From the NCBI GenBank assembly GCA_016271365.2, contig CM057456.1:890192001-890256000 (forward strand): a DNA stretch of 64,000 bases. Reading direction: 5' to 3'. Within the stretch, counting starts at the first letter, position 1; the number at the start of each line of letters is the position of its first letter. The notes beneath the pieces were generated by a model that did no database searches, was not told where the DNA came from, and saw only the letters and a list, made by a program, of their open reading frames with translations. This DNA comes from Neoceratodus forsteri. Its lineage: Eukaryota; Chordata; Ceratodontiformes; Ceratodontidae. Shown one piece after another: positions 44,341-55,439 of this stretch. Made by a program: the position numbers and the translations under genes.

Positions 44341-44795
44341 AGTGCAGGGCTTCAAACAGGCATGGGATAGGCATAAGGGAGCAATACAGATGAGTATGAA
44401 TAGATATGCCATTGACAGAGCAAAGGCCGATGGCACATTCATAAGGCAGAAAAAGAAAATGGGCAGACTGGATGGGCCTTGCGGTCCTTATCTGCCATAA
44501 ACTTCTATGTTTCTATGTTTCTCTTCGGTCCTAGATGATGACAGATCCATGCCTCCCAGCCACCAATCCACAGGCAGACCCCATTGTGCAGACTCTGAAG
44601 GTTGAGGAAGAAGGGTCCTTCCTCACCCCACCCAGGGGGGATAACCAAGAATCGAAGAAGTATAATGGAGAGACATGGCACTCTAGGGGCAGACTCCGTG
44701 ACCGCGGTCTGGGGGGGGTTGACCGGTCCGAAGGAGTGAACAGAGAGGGTAGTACAGGTGGGATTAAAGAAAGTTAAAAAAAAAATCCTGCAGTT

Positions 44796-45225
44796 TACTA
44801 TCTGGCATAATTTTGTTGAATTTTTCAAACAAATTTCAGAGAATTCAATACTGTGGGAATTCTTCCAGTGCACTTTATATAATTTTGCAGAGCGTTACTG
44901 CCTGCACTCATGATGTGGCTTTGCCAGTCATGAGTATGGATCTTACCACTTACAGCACGCTGCACAAAAATAAAATTCCGCTGGTGGCATTACTGTGAAA
45001 AGCTGGAATTCAGCTTCCATGAAATTTCAAAATGCACTCTGGTGAAATTCTGATGCAGAATGGTGAAATGAATGTATGAATTTCAGATAAATGTATTAAT
45101 CTGCAGAAAGAAATTTTGCAGAACTGACCACTAAACTGCAGAATGATTGCATGTATTGCACTTATGTAGAACTGTCATTCTGCAGTTCATGTATATCATG
45201 CTGCAACCTATTTATACCATATATC
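44796..45225. other. Unclassified AT-rich sequence
   Basis: Continuation of the pre-insertion locus. Recurrent tgcagaa/ttctgca words give weak dyad symmetry (ctgcagaatgattg and cattctgcag at 45136-45184), perhaps an old foldback. Confidence 0.3.
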
Positions 45226-45233
45226 TATGTGTA

Positions 45234-45283
<50 letters not shown>

Positions 45284-45297
45284 TAGATAGATAGATC
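45226..45297. repeat. Compound (TG)n(TA)n(GATA)n microsatellite
   Basis: tgtgtatgtgtgtgtgtata merges into a long TA run and then four GATA units. Confidence 0.95.
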
Positions 45298-46062
45298 TAC
45301 TATAAAAGTTTTAAAGTGATAAACATGCACAGTCGTCAAATGACACCCCCCAGTCCCCTCGGCTGTCAGATACACAATATGGCACCTCTTCCAGGTGCCT
45401 CCTCTACTCCCTGTAACTGCCAACTCCCCCTTGTATCCTATGGCACCATCACTGCCCCAGCAGCCATCATTCCCAACCTTCCAGGTCTCACAGCTTACTT
45501 GCCACCCTGCCAAGCAGTGGTAAAGGGCCCACAGTCCACCTCTTGGCCGGTATAATGTGAGCCCCCTGTTGCAACCCTGGCAGGGCTTGTGAAATCCCAA
45601 ATAAGGGGATGGCACAGCCCCACTATGGTGCACCTACCCTTGTGACCTGGTGCATGGACATTTTAGCCACAAGGATGGTGCAGGGGGGCTTTGCCACAGG
45701 TGGCATTTGAGTATCAAGAATGCCACAAAGTATGACACAAGGTGCCACTGGCATCATATACCTTTGGCACAGGCACCTTGCGTAATAGTTCGTTATTTGA
45801 AAATTGAGCTTATTATATTTAGACAAGATGGAGATGAATCCTTTAAAGCAGGGATGAGCAGAGCTGTGGAAGTCTGCCTTGAGGCCTGCTGGAAAGCAAG
45901 GAGAACCAACTGAAGCTTTGAGAGTGGCCTGTCAGACACAGATTTAGAGGGGGCTGCAGCTGAAGAAGAGGGCCTTGGAGAGAGACCCAGGGGATGAAGG
46001 GGAAAGCCCCACATGTGGAGAAAGAGAGACTGACTGCTTTATTTTATCTATGCTGAAGATAA
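45298..46062. other. Unclassified segment
   Basis: No recognised domain. 45310-45620 is C-rich on the plus strand. Short frames only. Confidence 0.25.
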
Positions 46063-46423
46063 GGGGCTCAATTTTCAGAGCCCTGACAATGCCGCAAGCC
46101 CCTGGTGTGCCGATCATTTGGTGCACAGGGCTTGGGACATTCTCCCGGCCGCCCATCACGATTTTTAGTCCCAAGGGTCAAATGCTATAAGTTAGACCAG
46201 GTTTTCCCTGGTCTAACTTGTGTCATTTGGGGAACCCTTTTTACGTGGCTTGCACTAAATATTTGGCTCACGCTGCCATAAAGTGTAAAAACTGTCACAA
46301 CTGTGTCCGATGTACAAAGATTGGGTGCAGTTGCATCAGTGGCATTTAGTAAAGCTGTGCCATAGAACAGGGATGACACAGGTCTTGCTGCAAGCCCTGC
46401 CTCAGCTTTTAAAAATCGAGCCC
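46063..46423. mobile_element. Non-autonomous DNA transposon, about 361 bp
   Basis: Left end GGGGCTCAATTTTCAGAGC and inverted right end GGGCTCGATTTTTAAAAGC are diverged terminal inverted repeats. A perfect 13-bp hairpin (AAGTTAGACCAGG, loop TTTTC, CCTGGTCTAACTT) lies at 46189-46219. No transposase is present and no target duplication could be confirmed. Confidence 0.5.
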
Positions 46424-46479
46424 AAGCTGTCTATTTTCATTCTCAAATGAAAGCCCTTTTGTTTTGAAACTGTGAACTT

Positions 46480-46565
46480 AACATTATTTCTTTATTGCGA
46501 AAGTTATACCAGGAACGACATACTGACCTGGTATCAGCTCATTTCCAGGTGTTTTCTGGGGGAGG
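46480..46565 (+). mobile_element. Partial SINE, 5' half of the CORE-like family
   Basis: tatcagctcatttccaggtg resembles tagaagctcatttccaggtg at 54110. The 3' CORE module is missing. Confidence 0.35.
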
Positions 46566-49050
46566 GGGAAGAGTAGAGAATGGTGCAAATACAAAATGCA
46601 CTGTAAAAATATACAATAATATGGAAATCAGTAAAGTACAATAGGCAAATAACAGGAAAATGCGTCAAGTAATAAAATTGCTGTACAATAATGTGAAGAA
46701 AGAAGAGCAAAAGAAGATCAATAAGAGGGAACAATGCAATAATATGAGGGACAGGGGAAAGTGACTGATGACTGTGGGAGGGGGCTGTACTAATGTCAGT
46801 GTAGAGTAGAAGGCAGCATACTGAAGTCCTCCCCCCCCCCACCCATGTATTAAGAGCAACTGCAGGAGTGAGTAGAGAAATCATAGAGGAGATATTTCAG
46901 AGATAGACGGGAAGAAGCAAAGCATTAACACCTGTCTCATCTGTGAGTATCCCCTTAAAAGTCCACCTAGGTTGCCCAGTAACTCACTACCTTACCACAA
47001 CCAGTTCTCCGACAACTCTGCGAAAAGAAATACAGCATGGTAAAAACAGTGTGGTGAAAACCGTACAAGTCAAAACTGCACATGGAGAATACTGCAGATC
47101 ATTTTTGTTTGTGTGATGTACTATTACAACACCACGCCACCATGGACCACCACTCCAGTGAAATGTTGTAACTTACATTTTATTTCTTCTCCGATTGTAT
47201 TCTTCATCCATGGTTTTGACTTTCCCAGTTATGTCTGCACTGTTTCCAACCGCACTGTATTTGGTTTCAAGGAGTTGCCATGTTATGTCACAACCACACC
47301 ATATATTATATTTTTATTACTGTCTTGCCTTGGTTTAAGTTAAAACTGGCTTTTTTCACTGTAAACTCTCCAGCGGGTCCATTGTCCTCTGTCTTCTATT
47401 TCTAGAATCTAAGTGGAAATAATCTGTTCTAAGTGAAAATTAATATTTATCCCAAAATAACTAGATTTATTAGTCCAGTTAATTCACCACTTTACCCAAT
47501 TTATTCACCACTAGTGTGGTGACTATATACAATGATTATGTAAGTAGAAAAGTGAAGGTAAAATGCAGATAAAAAAAAAAACATACAAGTCTGTGCATAT
47601 GTGTGGAGCATACCTTTAGGGGGGTCAGCAACTAAATAGATTCTGAGGTTTAGTTAGCAGGTTTTATTTTGTCTTCTCAGACATTTAGACATTAACTTAA
47701 TTAACTGATTTGTCTCATCCATTATGTTGTGGGGGGGGTATAAATGTTTCTACTCTTGTAGAATTACATATCTAATTGTTGTAAAATTTCTAAAGCAATA
47801 TGCTTATCCTTGCCCTTGTCAGAGAGTTTGAGAAAATTTCTACACTTGGGTAGTGTTGCACACTTTGTATGTAATTAACATTTTAGACAACCATGTGTCC
47901 TTAGGGGCTATACTATAATATTATAATTAGGATATTTCATCTTACAGTTGGCTTTATGGTTCCAGCATTGAACCTTACTTTTTTTTTCTCTAAGTGACAT
48001 AGCATAGTGTACGAACTCCCAATAGACAAGCAGATATTTTGCTTAAATTTGTTAGACAATCCAATTAAAGCAGACATAGACAGAAAATGGTGTACATTTG
48101 TAAAATAAAAAATGTGTTTTATCAAAGATGGTTAGGTGTGCTGTATTTTATTTGTCTAAGTTCAGGGTTAACCGGTATCAGAGGTTAAAAGGGTCTAAGT
48201 GCCGTCTGTGTGATATTTGTAATGGCAACATCGGGCTTAGACCTGCTGAGGTCATTGTTCCCCTTAGAGTAATGTACAGAGCGAGGCATCTGTCTCACTC
48301 TTGTAAGGCTCACTGTCCCTATTAGTTATTGTCCCCAGGGTAGGAAATTGAGAAGCTGGGAACATCTTTGTTATCAAAGTCTTCCCATGGGGCATGTTTG
48401 AATGGGGCTGGGGATGTTTCAGTGGGTTTTCTGCTATTAAGTGCTGGTTAAGAATGCCAAGACAGCCATCACGGCACAACCATGACATTTTATTTATTTG
48501 TTTGCCGAGTAGGAGTGCTGATCCAAATGACCGTTTGCAGGCATGACTCAGGCCATGAAGATGGCACCTAGCCGGTAATACAGGCAGTACAGTTTCACAG
48601 ATTAAGATGGTACAGGGAATAGAACAACTTGGTATAAGGGTAATGTGCAAGTACAGAGCACACATGGTTACAAGTAAACATTCAGTACAGTACTGTACAA
48701 CATGATCCATTTGGTATCGATATAGAGAGACTGGGACTAACAAAACAGTAACTCAGTAAATTCACCTGGCAGGACAGCTACACATGGCGGTAATCACTGC
48801 AAATGCTTGGCACATTGTGAAAAGCAAAACCAAAAATCAAGGTACACAAACAATGTGATCAGATCCTACCAAGAATCTACATTCAGGGGATAAATTACAG
48901 CATAGCTTATGCAATGCAGTGTTGATTAATTTCAAATCGCTGGGACTGCCTTATAAGTGACATTGTAACCTCTGTTTTCAAGAACTTCTGATGTCATAGG
49001 AAAACCTTGAGAAAAGCACGGTCAAAACATTCTCTGCACAGGCACCAGAA
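46566..49050. other. No gene recognised; scattered short palindromes
   Basis: A perfect dyad CACCACTAGTGTGGTG lies at 47508-47523. The frame at 48128-48322 contains CRLCDICNGN, but no family match is apparent. 48496-48760 (tttatttatttgtttgccga onward) has the look of an old SINE or retro 3' end in reverse orientation. Confidence 0.3.
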
Positions 49051-49055
49051 AATGG

Positions 49056-49135
49056 GCATAGTCAAAAACCGTGCTAATATAAATAAACCAACTCCAAAAT
49101 TGGGCATGCTGTTATGTCAGCACAGTTTTCGACCA
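49056..49135. repeat. Short inverted repeat
   Basis: gtcaaaaaccgtgct near 49061 is inverted as agcacagttttcgac near 49118 with two mismatches. It may be the end of a small MITE. Confidence 0.5.
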
Positions 49136-49499
49136 CACATTTCCTTCTTCACATCGTTGACTGGATACCTTTGGACAGCATTCATTTTACGATGCATATA
49201 TTTCCGATTTACTTTCCCCTTATTATTTCATTTGCATGAAAACACTATCTTCTGTCAACTGGACTTCATCTGCTTGAGCTGGCTGTCTACAACTGACATC
49301 ATAAACCTCTGTGTGTGACATCATAGCCATGTCTTCAGAAACCAGTTTTGAGGTCACAAGTGGAGGATGACAATGCCACTTGTTGACAGCAGTCAGGGCA
49401 GTTGAAGACCAAACAGAGATCCTGTTTTTAATACTATTTCATAACTAAAAATGTACAGGAGGAAGAGATATTAAGTATATGAACCATAAGCTAAACTGA

Positions 49500-49985
49500 G
49501 TTTAAGGATATATTTTTAAAATTTCTACTATGATGCTGGAGGCTGTTGAAAAAAATATATTTTATGATTGTTCACCTGCTGTGGAATTTGTTGCTTTAGC
49601 TAGTTAGTTTTATTTGCTTTCTTTTTAGTGAAAGTGAATGAAACAGCTATTAATATAATCATTTCAAGAAGTATTTGGTTTCATGACTTTACTTCATCTC
49701 ACTTTAGCCTTTGTGAACTTTAGGAAAGCTCACATGCAGCCCAGCCACTCATGATGCAACAGTCTGCTTCCATGGCGTCATGAGTGACTAGACCATGTGG
49801 AGGTGTTCCAAAGTTTCAGGAAGGATGCAGTGAAAGAATATCAAGGACTGTAAACATGTATTTATATGGTAACATTACTATGGTGGCCAGCCAGGTTTTG
49901 TTTTATTTTTATTTAAAACCGAGGTAGATGCAAAACAACCAGCAGCATCAGGAAATCTTGCAGAAGGTGAGTAATCATAGGAACA
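49500..49985. mobile_element. Diverged relative of the TTAA MITE at 57116
   Basis: gcgtcatgagtgactagacc, then aaggactgtaaac, then caaccagcagcatcagg align in order with gcctcatgagtgactgcac, caggattgtaaac and caaacagcaacatcaatg at 57410-57570. The TTAA ends are not preserved. Confidence 0.5.
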
Positions 49986-50375
49986 CAGCAGTTAAGATGA
50001 AACATGTCATGCCAGCCGATTAAGACTGTCTCCCACTTCTCAGTGTTTATATCACTGTATATTGGCCTCCCTTGTATACATATACATATCCAGGTCTTCT
50101 GTGCCTTGAAGCTTTCAGCATGCCAAATTCCACCACCACAGCTGGCAGGCATTTCACATACCCCCACTGCCCTCTGTGTAAGTAGTTTCTCCACAACTCA
50201 CCTCTTTACTGCTCCAGAATCAGCTGCTTCCAGTGCTCCAAATTACAGAGTTTCATTCCAGTCTTAGCCTGAAGATATCTATTAACAGAGGGCTATATGT
50301 TGTTTTGTGCACCTGAATTAGATCCCCTCTTCTACTTCTTTTCTAAGGCTTAACATGTCTATCCCCCTTAATCTC
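49985..50375 (-). mobile_element. CR1-like LINE C-terminal fragment, minus strand
   Basis: The minus strand reads a degraded RGDLIQVHK-type block (50345), SCGETTYTEGSGGI and GICEMPASCGGGIWHAESFK, corresponding to the family FF(T)xRVVxxWN/ALPxxVV region and the following FKxxLD helix. Heavily mutated. No tail is visible. Confidence 0.5.
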
Positions 50376-50875
50376 ACTTGGTAGGACATTTTAGAGACCC
50401 ATCTGTAAGGGTTAGGCATCAAGCTGAAAAGAAAGTACAAAGGCAGACTGGAGAGCCCCACCCTTGGACCAGCAGAGTGCCAAACACATTGCAGCGGGGA
50501 TGTGCTACACTACTGCTGAGAAGTGCTGGGGAAGTTTTAAATAATCCTTTGACTTTTACTGTCCTTTATCTTCCTAGTATGGTATTTGTATTAGCTGCAA
50601 GGCTGGCTGCTTGCCCACCCTCTTGGCAAAAGATTAAGGTGTGGCCATGTCAATCCCAATGTCTGGGTTGTCTGGGCAACTGCTATGAGCAGAAAGTGAA
50701 GTTAAAATGGAAGATTGTTTCCCAACAGGGAGGTCCTGGTAGTGAACAGAACAGCATTTGGTTTTACATAGTGTCTTTTTACACGCTATCAAAGGACCTC
50801 CTATATCAATGAATGAGATGTGAGCAATGCAGAGACTATGCATCCAACTGTGGCAGTAGCTCCCAAGAATGCACC
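50376..50875. other. Unclassified segment with a 144-codon chance frame
   Basis: The plus frame 50378-50812 shows no domain or family resemblance and lies between two LINE fragments. Confidence 0.25.
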
Positions 50876-50879
50876 ACAT

Positions 50880-52610
50880 TTATACACAGCCCTGGACTTG
50901 CCAGATGTGGTCCCACTTCACAAAAGTGGAAGCAAAGAGGAGGCTGACAACTACAGGCCAGTCAGCCTGACTTCATTGGTGGTGAAAGTAATGGAGTCAC
51001 TACTGAAGGAAAGGATTGTGGAATATCTTGAATCCAAGAGTCTTCAAGATCCAAGGCAGCAAGGATTCACTTGGGGATATCATGTCAATCAAATCTGACA
51101 GATTGCTTTGACTAGGTGACCAGGAAATTGGATCTGGGTAGAGCGGTGAATGTGGCCTAGCTAGATTTCAGTAAGACATTCAACACCGTTCCGCACAGGT
51201 GACTAGTAAGCAAGCTAGGTAGCTTAGGAGTGGGTCCAAAGGTGGTAAACTGGGTATGAAATTGATTATGGGACAGGAGACAGAGGAGGGTGGTAAACAG
51301 AATTCACTCCAAGGAAGGGAGGGTGACAAGTGGGTGCCAGGGTTATAAGTACTGGGACTGGTCCTCTTTAATATCTTTGTCAGCGACATTGCAGAGGGGT
51401 TAGAAGGGAAGGTATTCCTCTCTGCAGATGACATTAACATTTGTAATAGGGTAGACACTCCAGGTGGGGCAGAAAAAATGAATAGTGGTCTAGGATAGAG
51501 GAGTGGGCAAGGGTGTGGCATCTAGGTTTCAGTGTGAAGAAGTGCAAAATCATGCACTTGGGGCACAGAAACCCAGGTGTAGAGTACAAAATGAGGGGTA
51601 GTATTAACCACCACCAAGCAGGAAAGGCACCTGGGGGTAATCATATCTGATGACCTAAAGGTGGCCAGACAAGTGTGATAAGGCAGTGGGGAGAGCTAGT
51701 GGGATGCTAAGGTGCACAGGGAGGGGTATCACCAGCTGAAAGAGAGAGGTGATGGTACTCAATCAATCAATCATTCAATCAAATCTTTATTTATCCAGGT
51801 GAATATCGTTGAGCAAGCTCATTTACAAGATGGACCTGGTTAAGTCCAGATTATATTACAAACAAACAGCAAACAGCAAGATTTACAGTGGGAATAAAAC
51901 ATAATAGAAGTGCAAATCAGGATACACAAACGTACATAGCATAACAGTTGGTTCTGGAGCATCAATAAGACAAGTGAACAGTGGGAACAAGCAAGTCCAC
52001 AGAGATACAGCTACTGCTGCATAGATCACCGATGAGACCTCACCTGTAGTACTGTGTCCAGTTCTGGAGACCATATCGCCAGAAGGACATAGACAGGGTA
52101 GAGGCGGTCCAGAAGAGGGCAACCAAACTGGTGCAGGGTCTGCATCACAAGCCCTATGAGAAGAGACTGAAAGACCTCAATATGTACACCCTGAAGGAAA
52201 GGCGGGAGAGGGTGATATGATAGAAACATTCAAATACCTCACAAATATAAATAAGGTTCAAGAGGGAAGCATTTTTTCATAAAAAAGATGCTTAAGAACA
52301 AGGGGAGATGCTATGAAGCTAGATGGGGGGAGGCTCAGGGGAGATGTGAAGAAAGTACTTCTTCACAGAAAGAGTGGTGCATGCCTAATGCCTGGAATAG
52401 CTTCCAGGCAGAGGTGGTTGGGGCACAAATGGTAATGGGCTGCAAGAATTCATGGGAATGGGACAGGCAAAAGAGATCATTAGAGGTGGGAGGGGATAAA
52501 GTCAGAGATTAAGTAGGGTCTGCAATGTTATAATAGGTAGGGAAAATTGGCAGACTAGGTGGGCCATGCGATCCCCATCTGCCATCAGTATCTACGTTTC
52601 TATTCCAGAA
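50880..52610 (+). mobile_element. CR1 LINE, RT to 3' end, with SINE insertion
   Basis: Begins LDLPDVVPLHKSGSKEEADN (family: AHVVPLHKxGxRxxxGN) and YRPVSLTSLVVKVMESLL, then broken versions of LDFSKAFDTVPH, a catalytic box SADD at 51421-51432, and PHL-x-YCVQFW, VQKRATKLVQGLH, NMYTLKERRER. The 3' UTR ends ccccatctgccatcagtatc and a worn octamer tail at about 52608. About 260 bp at 51760-52020 do not belong to CR1. Confidence 0.82.
51760..52020. mobile_element. SINE-like insertion in CR1 ORF2
   Basis: CR1 sequence stops at gaggtgatggtact and resumes at agatcaccgatgagacctc. The insert starts with caat repeats and atctttatttatccaggtga, followed by gctcatttacaagatgg and cctgg, a module I know from many fish and amphibian repeats (tttatttatccaggnaag... 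ctcattTacaa... cctgg). The orientation is uncertain. Confidence 0.6.
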
Positions 52611-53250
52611 CCTGTTTTACCAAGCAAGGAAATGAAGGCCAGGAAACCAGCAGTACCCCCTACTACTGTTGAAAGTGCCAAAGGACCTTAAGCTCTCAGC
52701 CAGACAACCACAACCAACAGGAAAGGGCAGAAGGAACTTTGGTTTATTGTCTCAATTGAAGACAGCTCCTCCAAAAGCATAACATTCCCTACATACTGTA
52801 GTACACTACAGTGTCAACCTTTGATGTGAAGAACATGACCTAGAAAGCTAAAGACAAGAAATGTAGTTTCCAGATCAGTAGAGTCTGGGCTTATTCTGAA
52901 GGTGACATTCACAAATCAATCCATGTTATCTAAGGAGGAGCAAGGGTTGAGCAGCTGCCTGCTTGCTCTGCCAGCCAGAAGACTCGGGGTGCGGTTGGGT
53001 ATGGGGTTATAAAATTACCTGTCACTAATTGCCATCTCCCAACCAGTACAGCTGTCAGTACAGAAATCAATTGATCAGGAAAAAAAAAATCACATCATAC
53101 AAGAGCGGTCTTGATGCTTGTATATGTCCTAAATCTGATTTGAGAAACTAGAATATGGCTTCATATAATGTGCTTCTTTCTATAAAAAGTACACTTTGCA
53201 AGCAAAGAGAAATACAGCATAGAGAGTGATGCATGGTTGCAAATAACAAA
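52611..53250. other. No feature recognised
   Basis: Mixed composition, no repeat terminus or plausible exon. Confidence 0.3.
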
Positions 53251-53253
53251 GTG

Positions 53254-53327
53254 GTAATTTCATTAAGTGAAGCTGGTGACAAAACTTGTGCAACTCATAT
53301 GGCACCAGCTTCATGAAATGAAGTTAC
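53254..53327. mobile_element. Small foldback MITE
   Basis: Arms 53254-53278 and 53303-53327 match inverted at 21 of 25 positions (aagctggtg innermost), with a 24-nt loop. Confidence 0.65.
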
Positions 53328-53550
53328 CTACGAGCTGTTCACAGGCACCCATTTGGTATTGTTTACAGAGTAATTGGAAGTGGTTTTCTTTCATGCTCCC
53401 ATTATTCACAGGTAAAGTGATATTATTCATGGTATGACATAATTGTGACTAACAGCAGGTCACCAGTAAATAACATGAAATTTGATTTCACTGAAATCAG
53501 CGAATAATACATAGTGATCATTCATTATTTTCATCATTCTACATAGAGAA

Positions 53551-53704
53551 TACTGGATGGGCAACTATGCACAACCAGTATGTTCTGCCATAGAGGGGTT
53601 CTGATTCCCTTTGACCTCGAGAGTGAAGCTCGAGAGGTCCATGGAAATCAGAACCCCAAGGTGGCATAACACACTGGTTATGCATAAAGCTGCTCATCCT
53701 GTAT
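53551..53704. mobile_element. Foldback MITE with CTCGAGAGTGAAGCTCGAG centre, copy 2
   Basis: tactggatgggcaactatgc and ggggttctgattccc on the left are inverted on the right as ggaaatcagaacccc and tgcataaagctgctcatcc. Arms are about 60 bp. The centre is cctcgagagtgaagctcgag. The same centre occurs at 37710-37733 in reverse orientation, though the arms differ. Confidence 0.7.
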
Positions 53705-53799
53705 TTTTGTTATGGTGTATAGTATCATGTAAAATGTGTGCATTGTGTTTTTTTTTCTTTCTCAATGAAACTGACTTGTGCAGTCTCTAGAGGTTCTAG

Positions 53800-53866
53800 A
53801 ATGCTGTTCTACCACAGAAGGGTACAATCACATCCCATGACCTTTGAACTGTGGTACAACAGCATT
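53800..53866. mobile_element. Foldback MITE with ATGCTGTTGTACC arms, copy 2
   Basis: Arms 53800-53817 and 53849-53866 are 18 bp with one mismatch and share their sequence with the arms at 34265-34342. Confidence 0.6.
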
Positions 53867-54084
53867 TTGAACAGGATGGATTCCTATATAGAACAATGCT
53901 CTACTGTACACTTTAAGTTTTGAAGGACTTATTCTATTTGCAGTGAATGAAAGGGAATTCCTTTGATGTTTTAAAACCATGATAGCCTTGTTTGGAAGGT
54001 GTAGTGTTTGGCATAATATTAGCTGCAGAAAGCACTGACTTACTTTCTGAACTCATATTCATTCATTTTATTTTTAAATTTCTT

Positions 54085-54272
54085 TTATCATGAAAGGCAC
54101 ACTGAATAGAAGCTCATTTCCAGGTGCATCCTGGGAGCACAGGGAGGTTAAGTGACTTGTTCAGAGTCACACAGTATGCATGTGGAGGTTGTGTGTTTCC
54201 AACCCAGGTCTAACGAGTCTCCAGGTCCATAGCTCAGTGCTTTAACCCTCTAGGCAATACTGCTTCATGATA
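54085..54272 (+). mobile_element. MIR/CORE-like SINE, second copy
   Basis: gaaaggcacactgaatagaa, gctcatttccaggtgcatcc, gggaggttaagtgacttg, gagtcacacagtatgcatg, aacccaggtct and ctaggcaatactgcttc follow the same order as at 5325-5496. Together the two copies define the family in this genome. Confidence 0.7.
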
Positions 54273-54968
54273 TTTATATCAGTCCTAAGCCTTAATTTCA
54301 AAGGGCCATTTCTGAGTAAAGCATACCTTGCAGCAATGTTTAGCCACAACTTGCAGCTATACAATAACTTATTGAGTTGATGGTAGTTTCAGAATGTTAG
54401 ATGGTAGATGATGTTTTGGCATCAATGTCACTTCCCAGACTTTTGTGTTGTACAAAAATATGAAGTGGTTGAAATTGTTGTGATTTAGACATCTCAGACA
54501 AATTTATGCAGGAAACAAAATCTGCTGGTGGAAAATGCCTCTACATTTTTCTGTTGACTGGAGCTAAAGAAGCACTGAAAATCCATCCTTGTGGGCTTAC
54601 ATTAGAAAAGCTGTTGCTACATAAAGTGTAACAAGTTTTAGAGGTGCTATGGAGAGTCCAGAGATTGCATTCAGCTGCAGGGGTGTTGGTTGTTTCATAT
54701 CAAATATAGAATGGGTGAAAGAGCAGATGGGTTTATCTCTTGCAGAAATGGAAACCGATCTTCTATTGGTCACCCATGGCTAAATATTAAGTTACACAGT
54801 GGACAGATGGGTGCACATTCAAATAGATTGCTCACCAGCACAAAAAAAAGTAGGTAAGGTTCCGCCACGTGTGATCAAATTTATAAAAAGCAACCCTGTG
54901 TTATGATGAGGACAAAGAAGTACAAATTGTTAGAGAAAATGTGCTCTACTTTAACCCTGCTGGACATT
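54273..54968. other. No feature recognised
   Basis: AT-rich, no recognisable element. Confidence 0.3.
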
Positions 54969-54993
54969 CTGTCTCTGTTTCTCTCTCCCTCTG

Positions 54994-55026
<33 letters not shown>

Positions 55027-55177
55027 TCCTCTTTCTCTCCCTCTCTCTCCCTCCTTCTCGCTTTCTCTCCTTCCCCTTCTTTTTCTCCTCCTCTATTTCC
55101 CTCCTTTTCTCTCTACCCCTATCTTCCTCCCTCCTGCTCGCTCACTCTCTACCTCTCTCTCTCTCTCTCTCTCTCCA
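54969..55177. repeat. Polypyrimidine tract, about 209 bp, (TC)n-rich
   Basis: One strand is almost entirely C and T with two pure (TC)n stretches near 55000-55025 and 55153-55174. Such homopurine-homopyrimidine mirror-like tracts can adopt triplex DNA under negative supercoiling. Confidence 0.95.
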
Positions 55178-55439
55178 TGCCCATTAAATTAGAAGGACAT
55201 AACCGCCAGTGAATAATAAGAGTCAATAAAGCTAAGAGCATTAGTCCACAGAAGCAGAGTAAAATGAATACAAAAGAATATTGCACAGAACTGGGCTTGC
55301 CTTGAGCTTCTAATAAAATGTTACCTATTGTTCAGTTCCTTAGCCCTCTGATGGCCCAGTGGGATATGCACTTAAGTCTAATGCCCACTGTGGAAATTTG
55401 GGCAGACAAGTAGGCAGTATAAATAATACCAATTGGAGT

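Larger units (their letters stand above)
41500..44520 (+). mobile_element. CR1 LINE with nearly complete ORF2, nested in element X
   Basis: Starts at the endonuclease (TNAHSLGNKIPDLQAEAKLD at 41519) and runs to the 3' terminus acttctatgtttctatgttt at about 44520. ORF1 is missing. The ORF2 is the best preserved RT in the window. No target duplication is seen for the CR1 itself. The 5' boundary is uncertain within 41330-41500. Confidence 0.85.
40941..44795 (+). mobile_element. A-tailed retro-element X with 15-bp target duplications and a nested CR1
   Basis: AAAAATCCTGCAGTT occurs at 40941-40955 and again at 44781-44795, the second preceded by an A run. The pre-insertion site reads ATT/AAAAATCC, which fits L1-type cleavage at TT|AAAA. 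The left 535 bp match the element at 12612-13072. 44522-44775 is the remaining 3' part. A CR1 (about 41500-44520) lies between, so X was hit after it inserted. What X encoded, if anything, is unclear. Confidence 0.65.

Noticed and set aside
48128..48325. Small frame with CRLCDICNGN as a zinc-binding protein
   Set aside because: No flanking splice sites, no family match and no second Cys/His pair at proper spacing.
54903..55192. Serine/leucine-rich frames of 83-94 codons
   Set aside because: Translation of the (TC)n pyrimidine tract.
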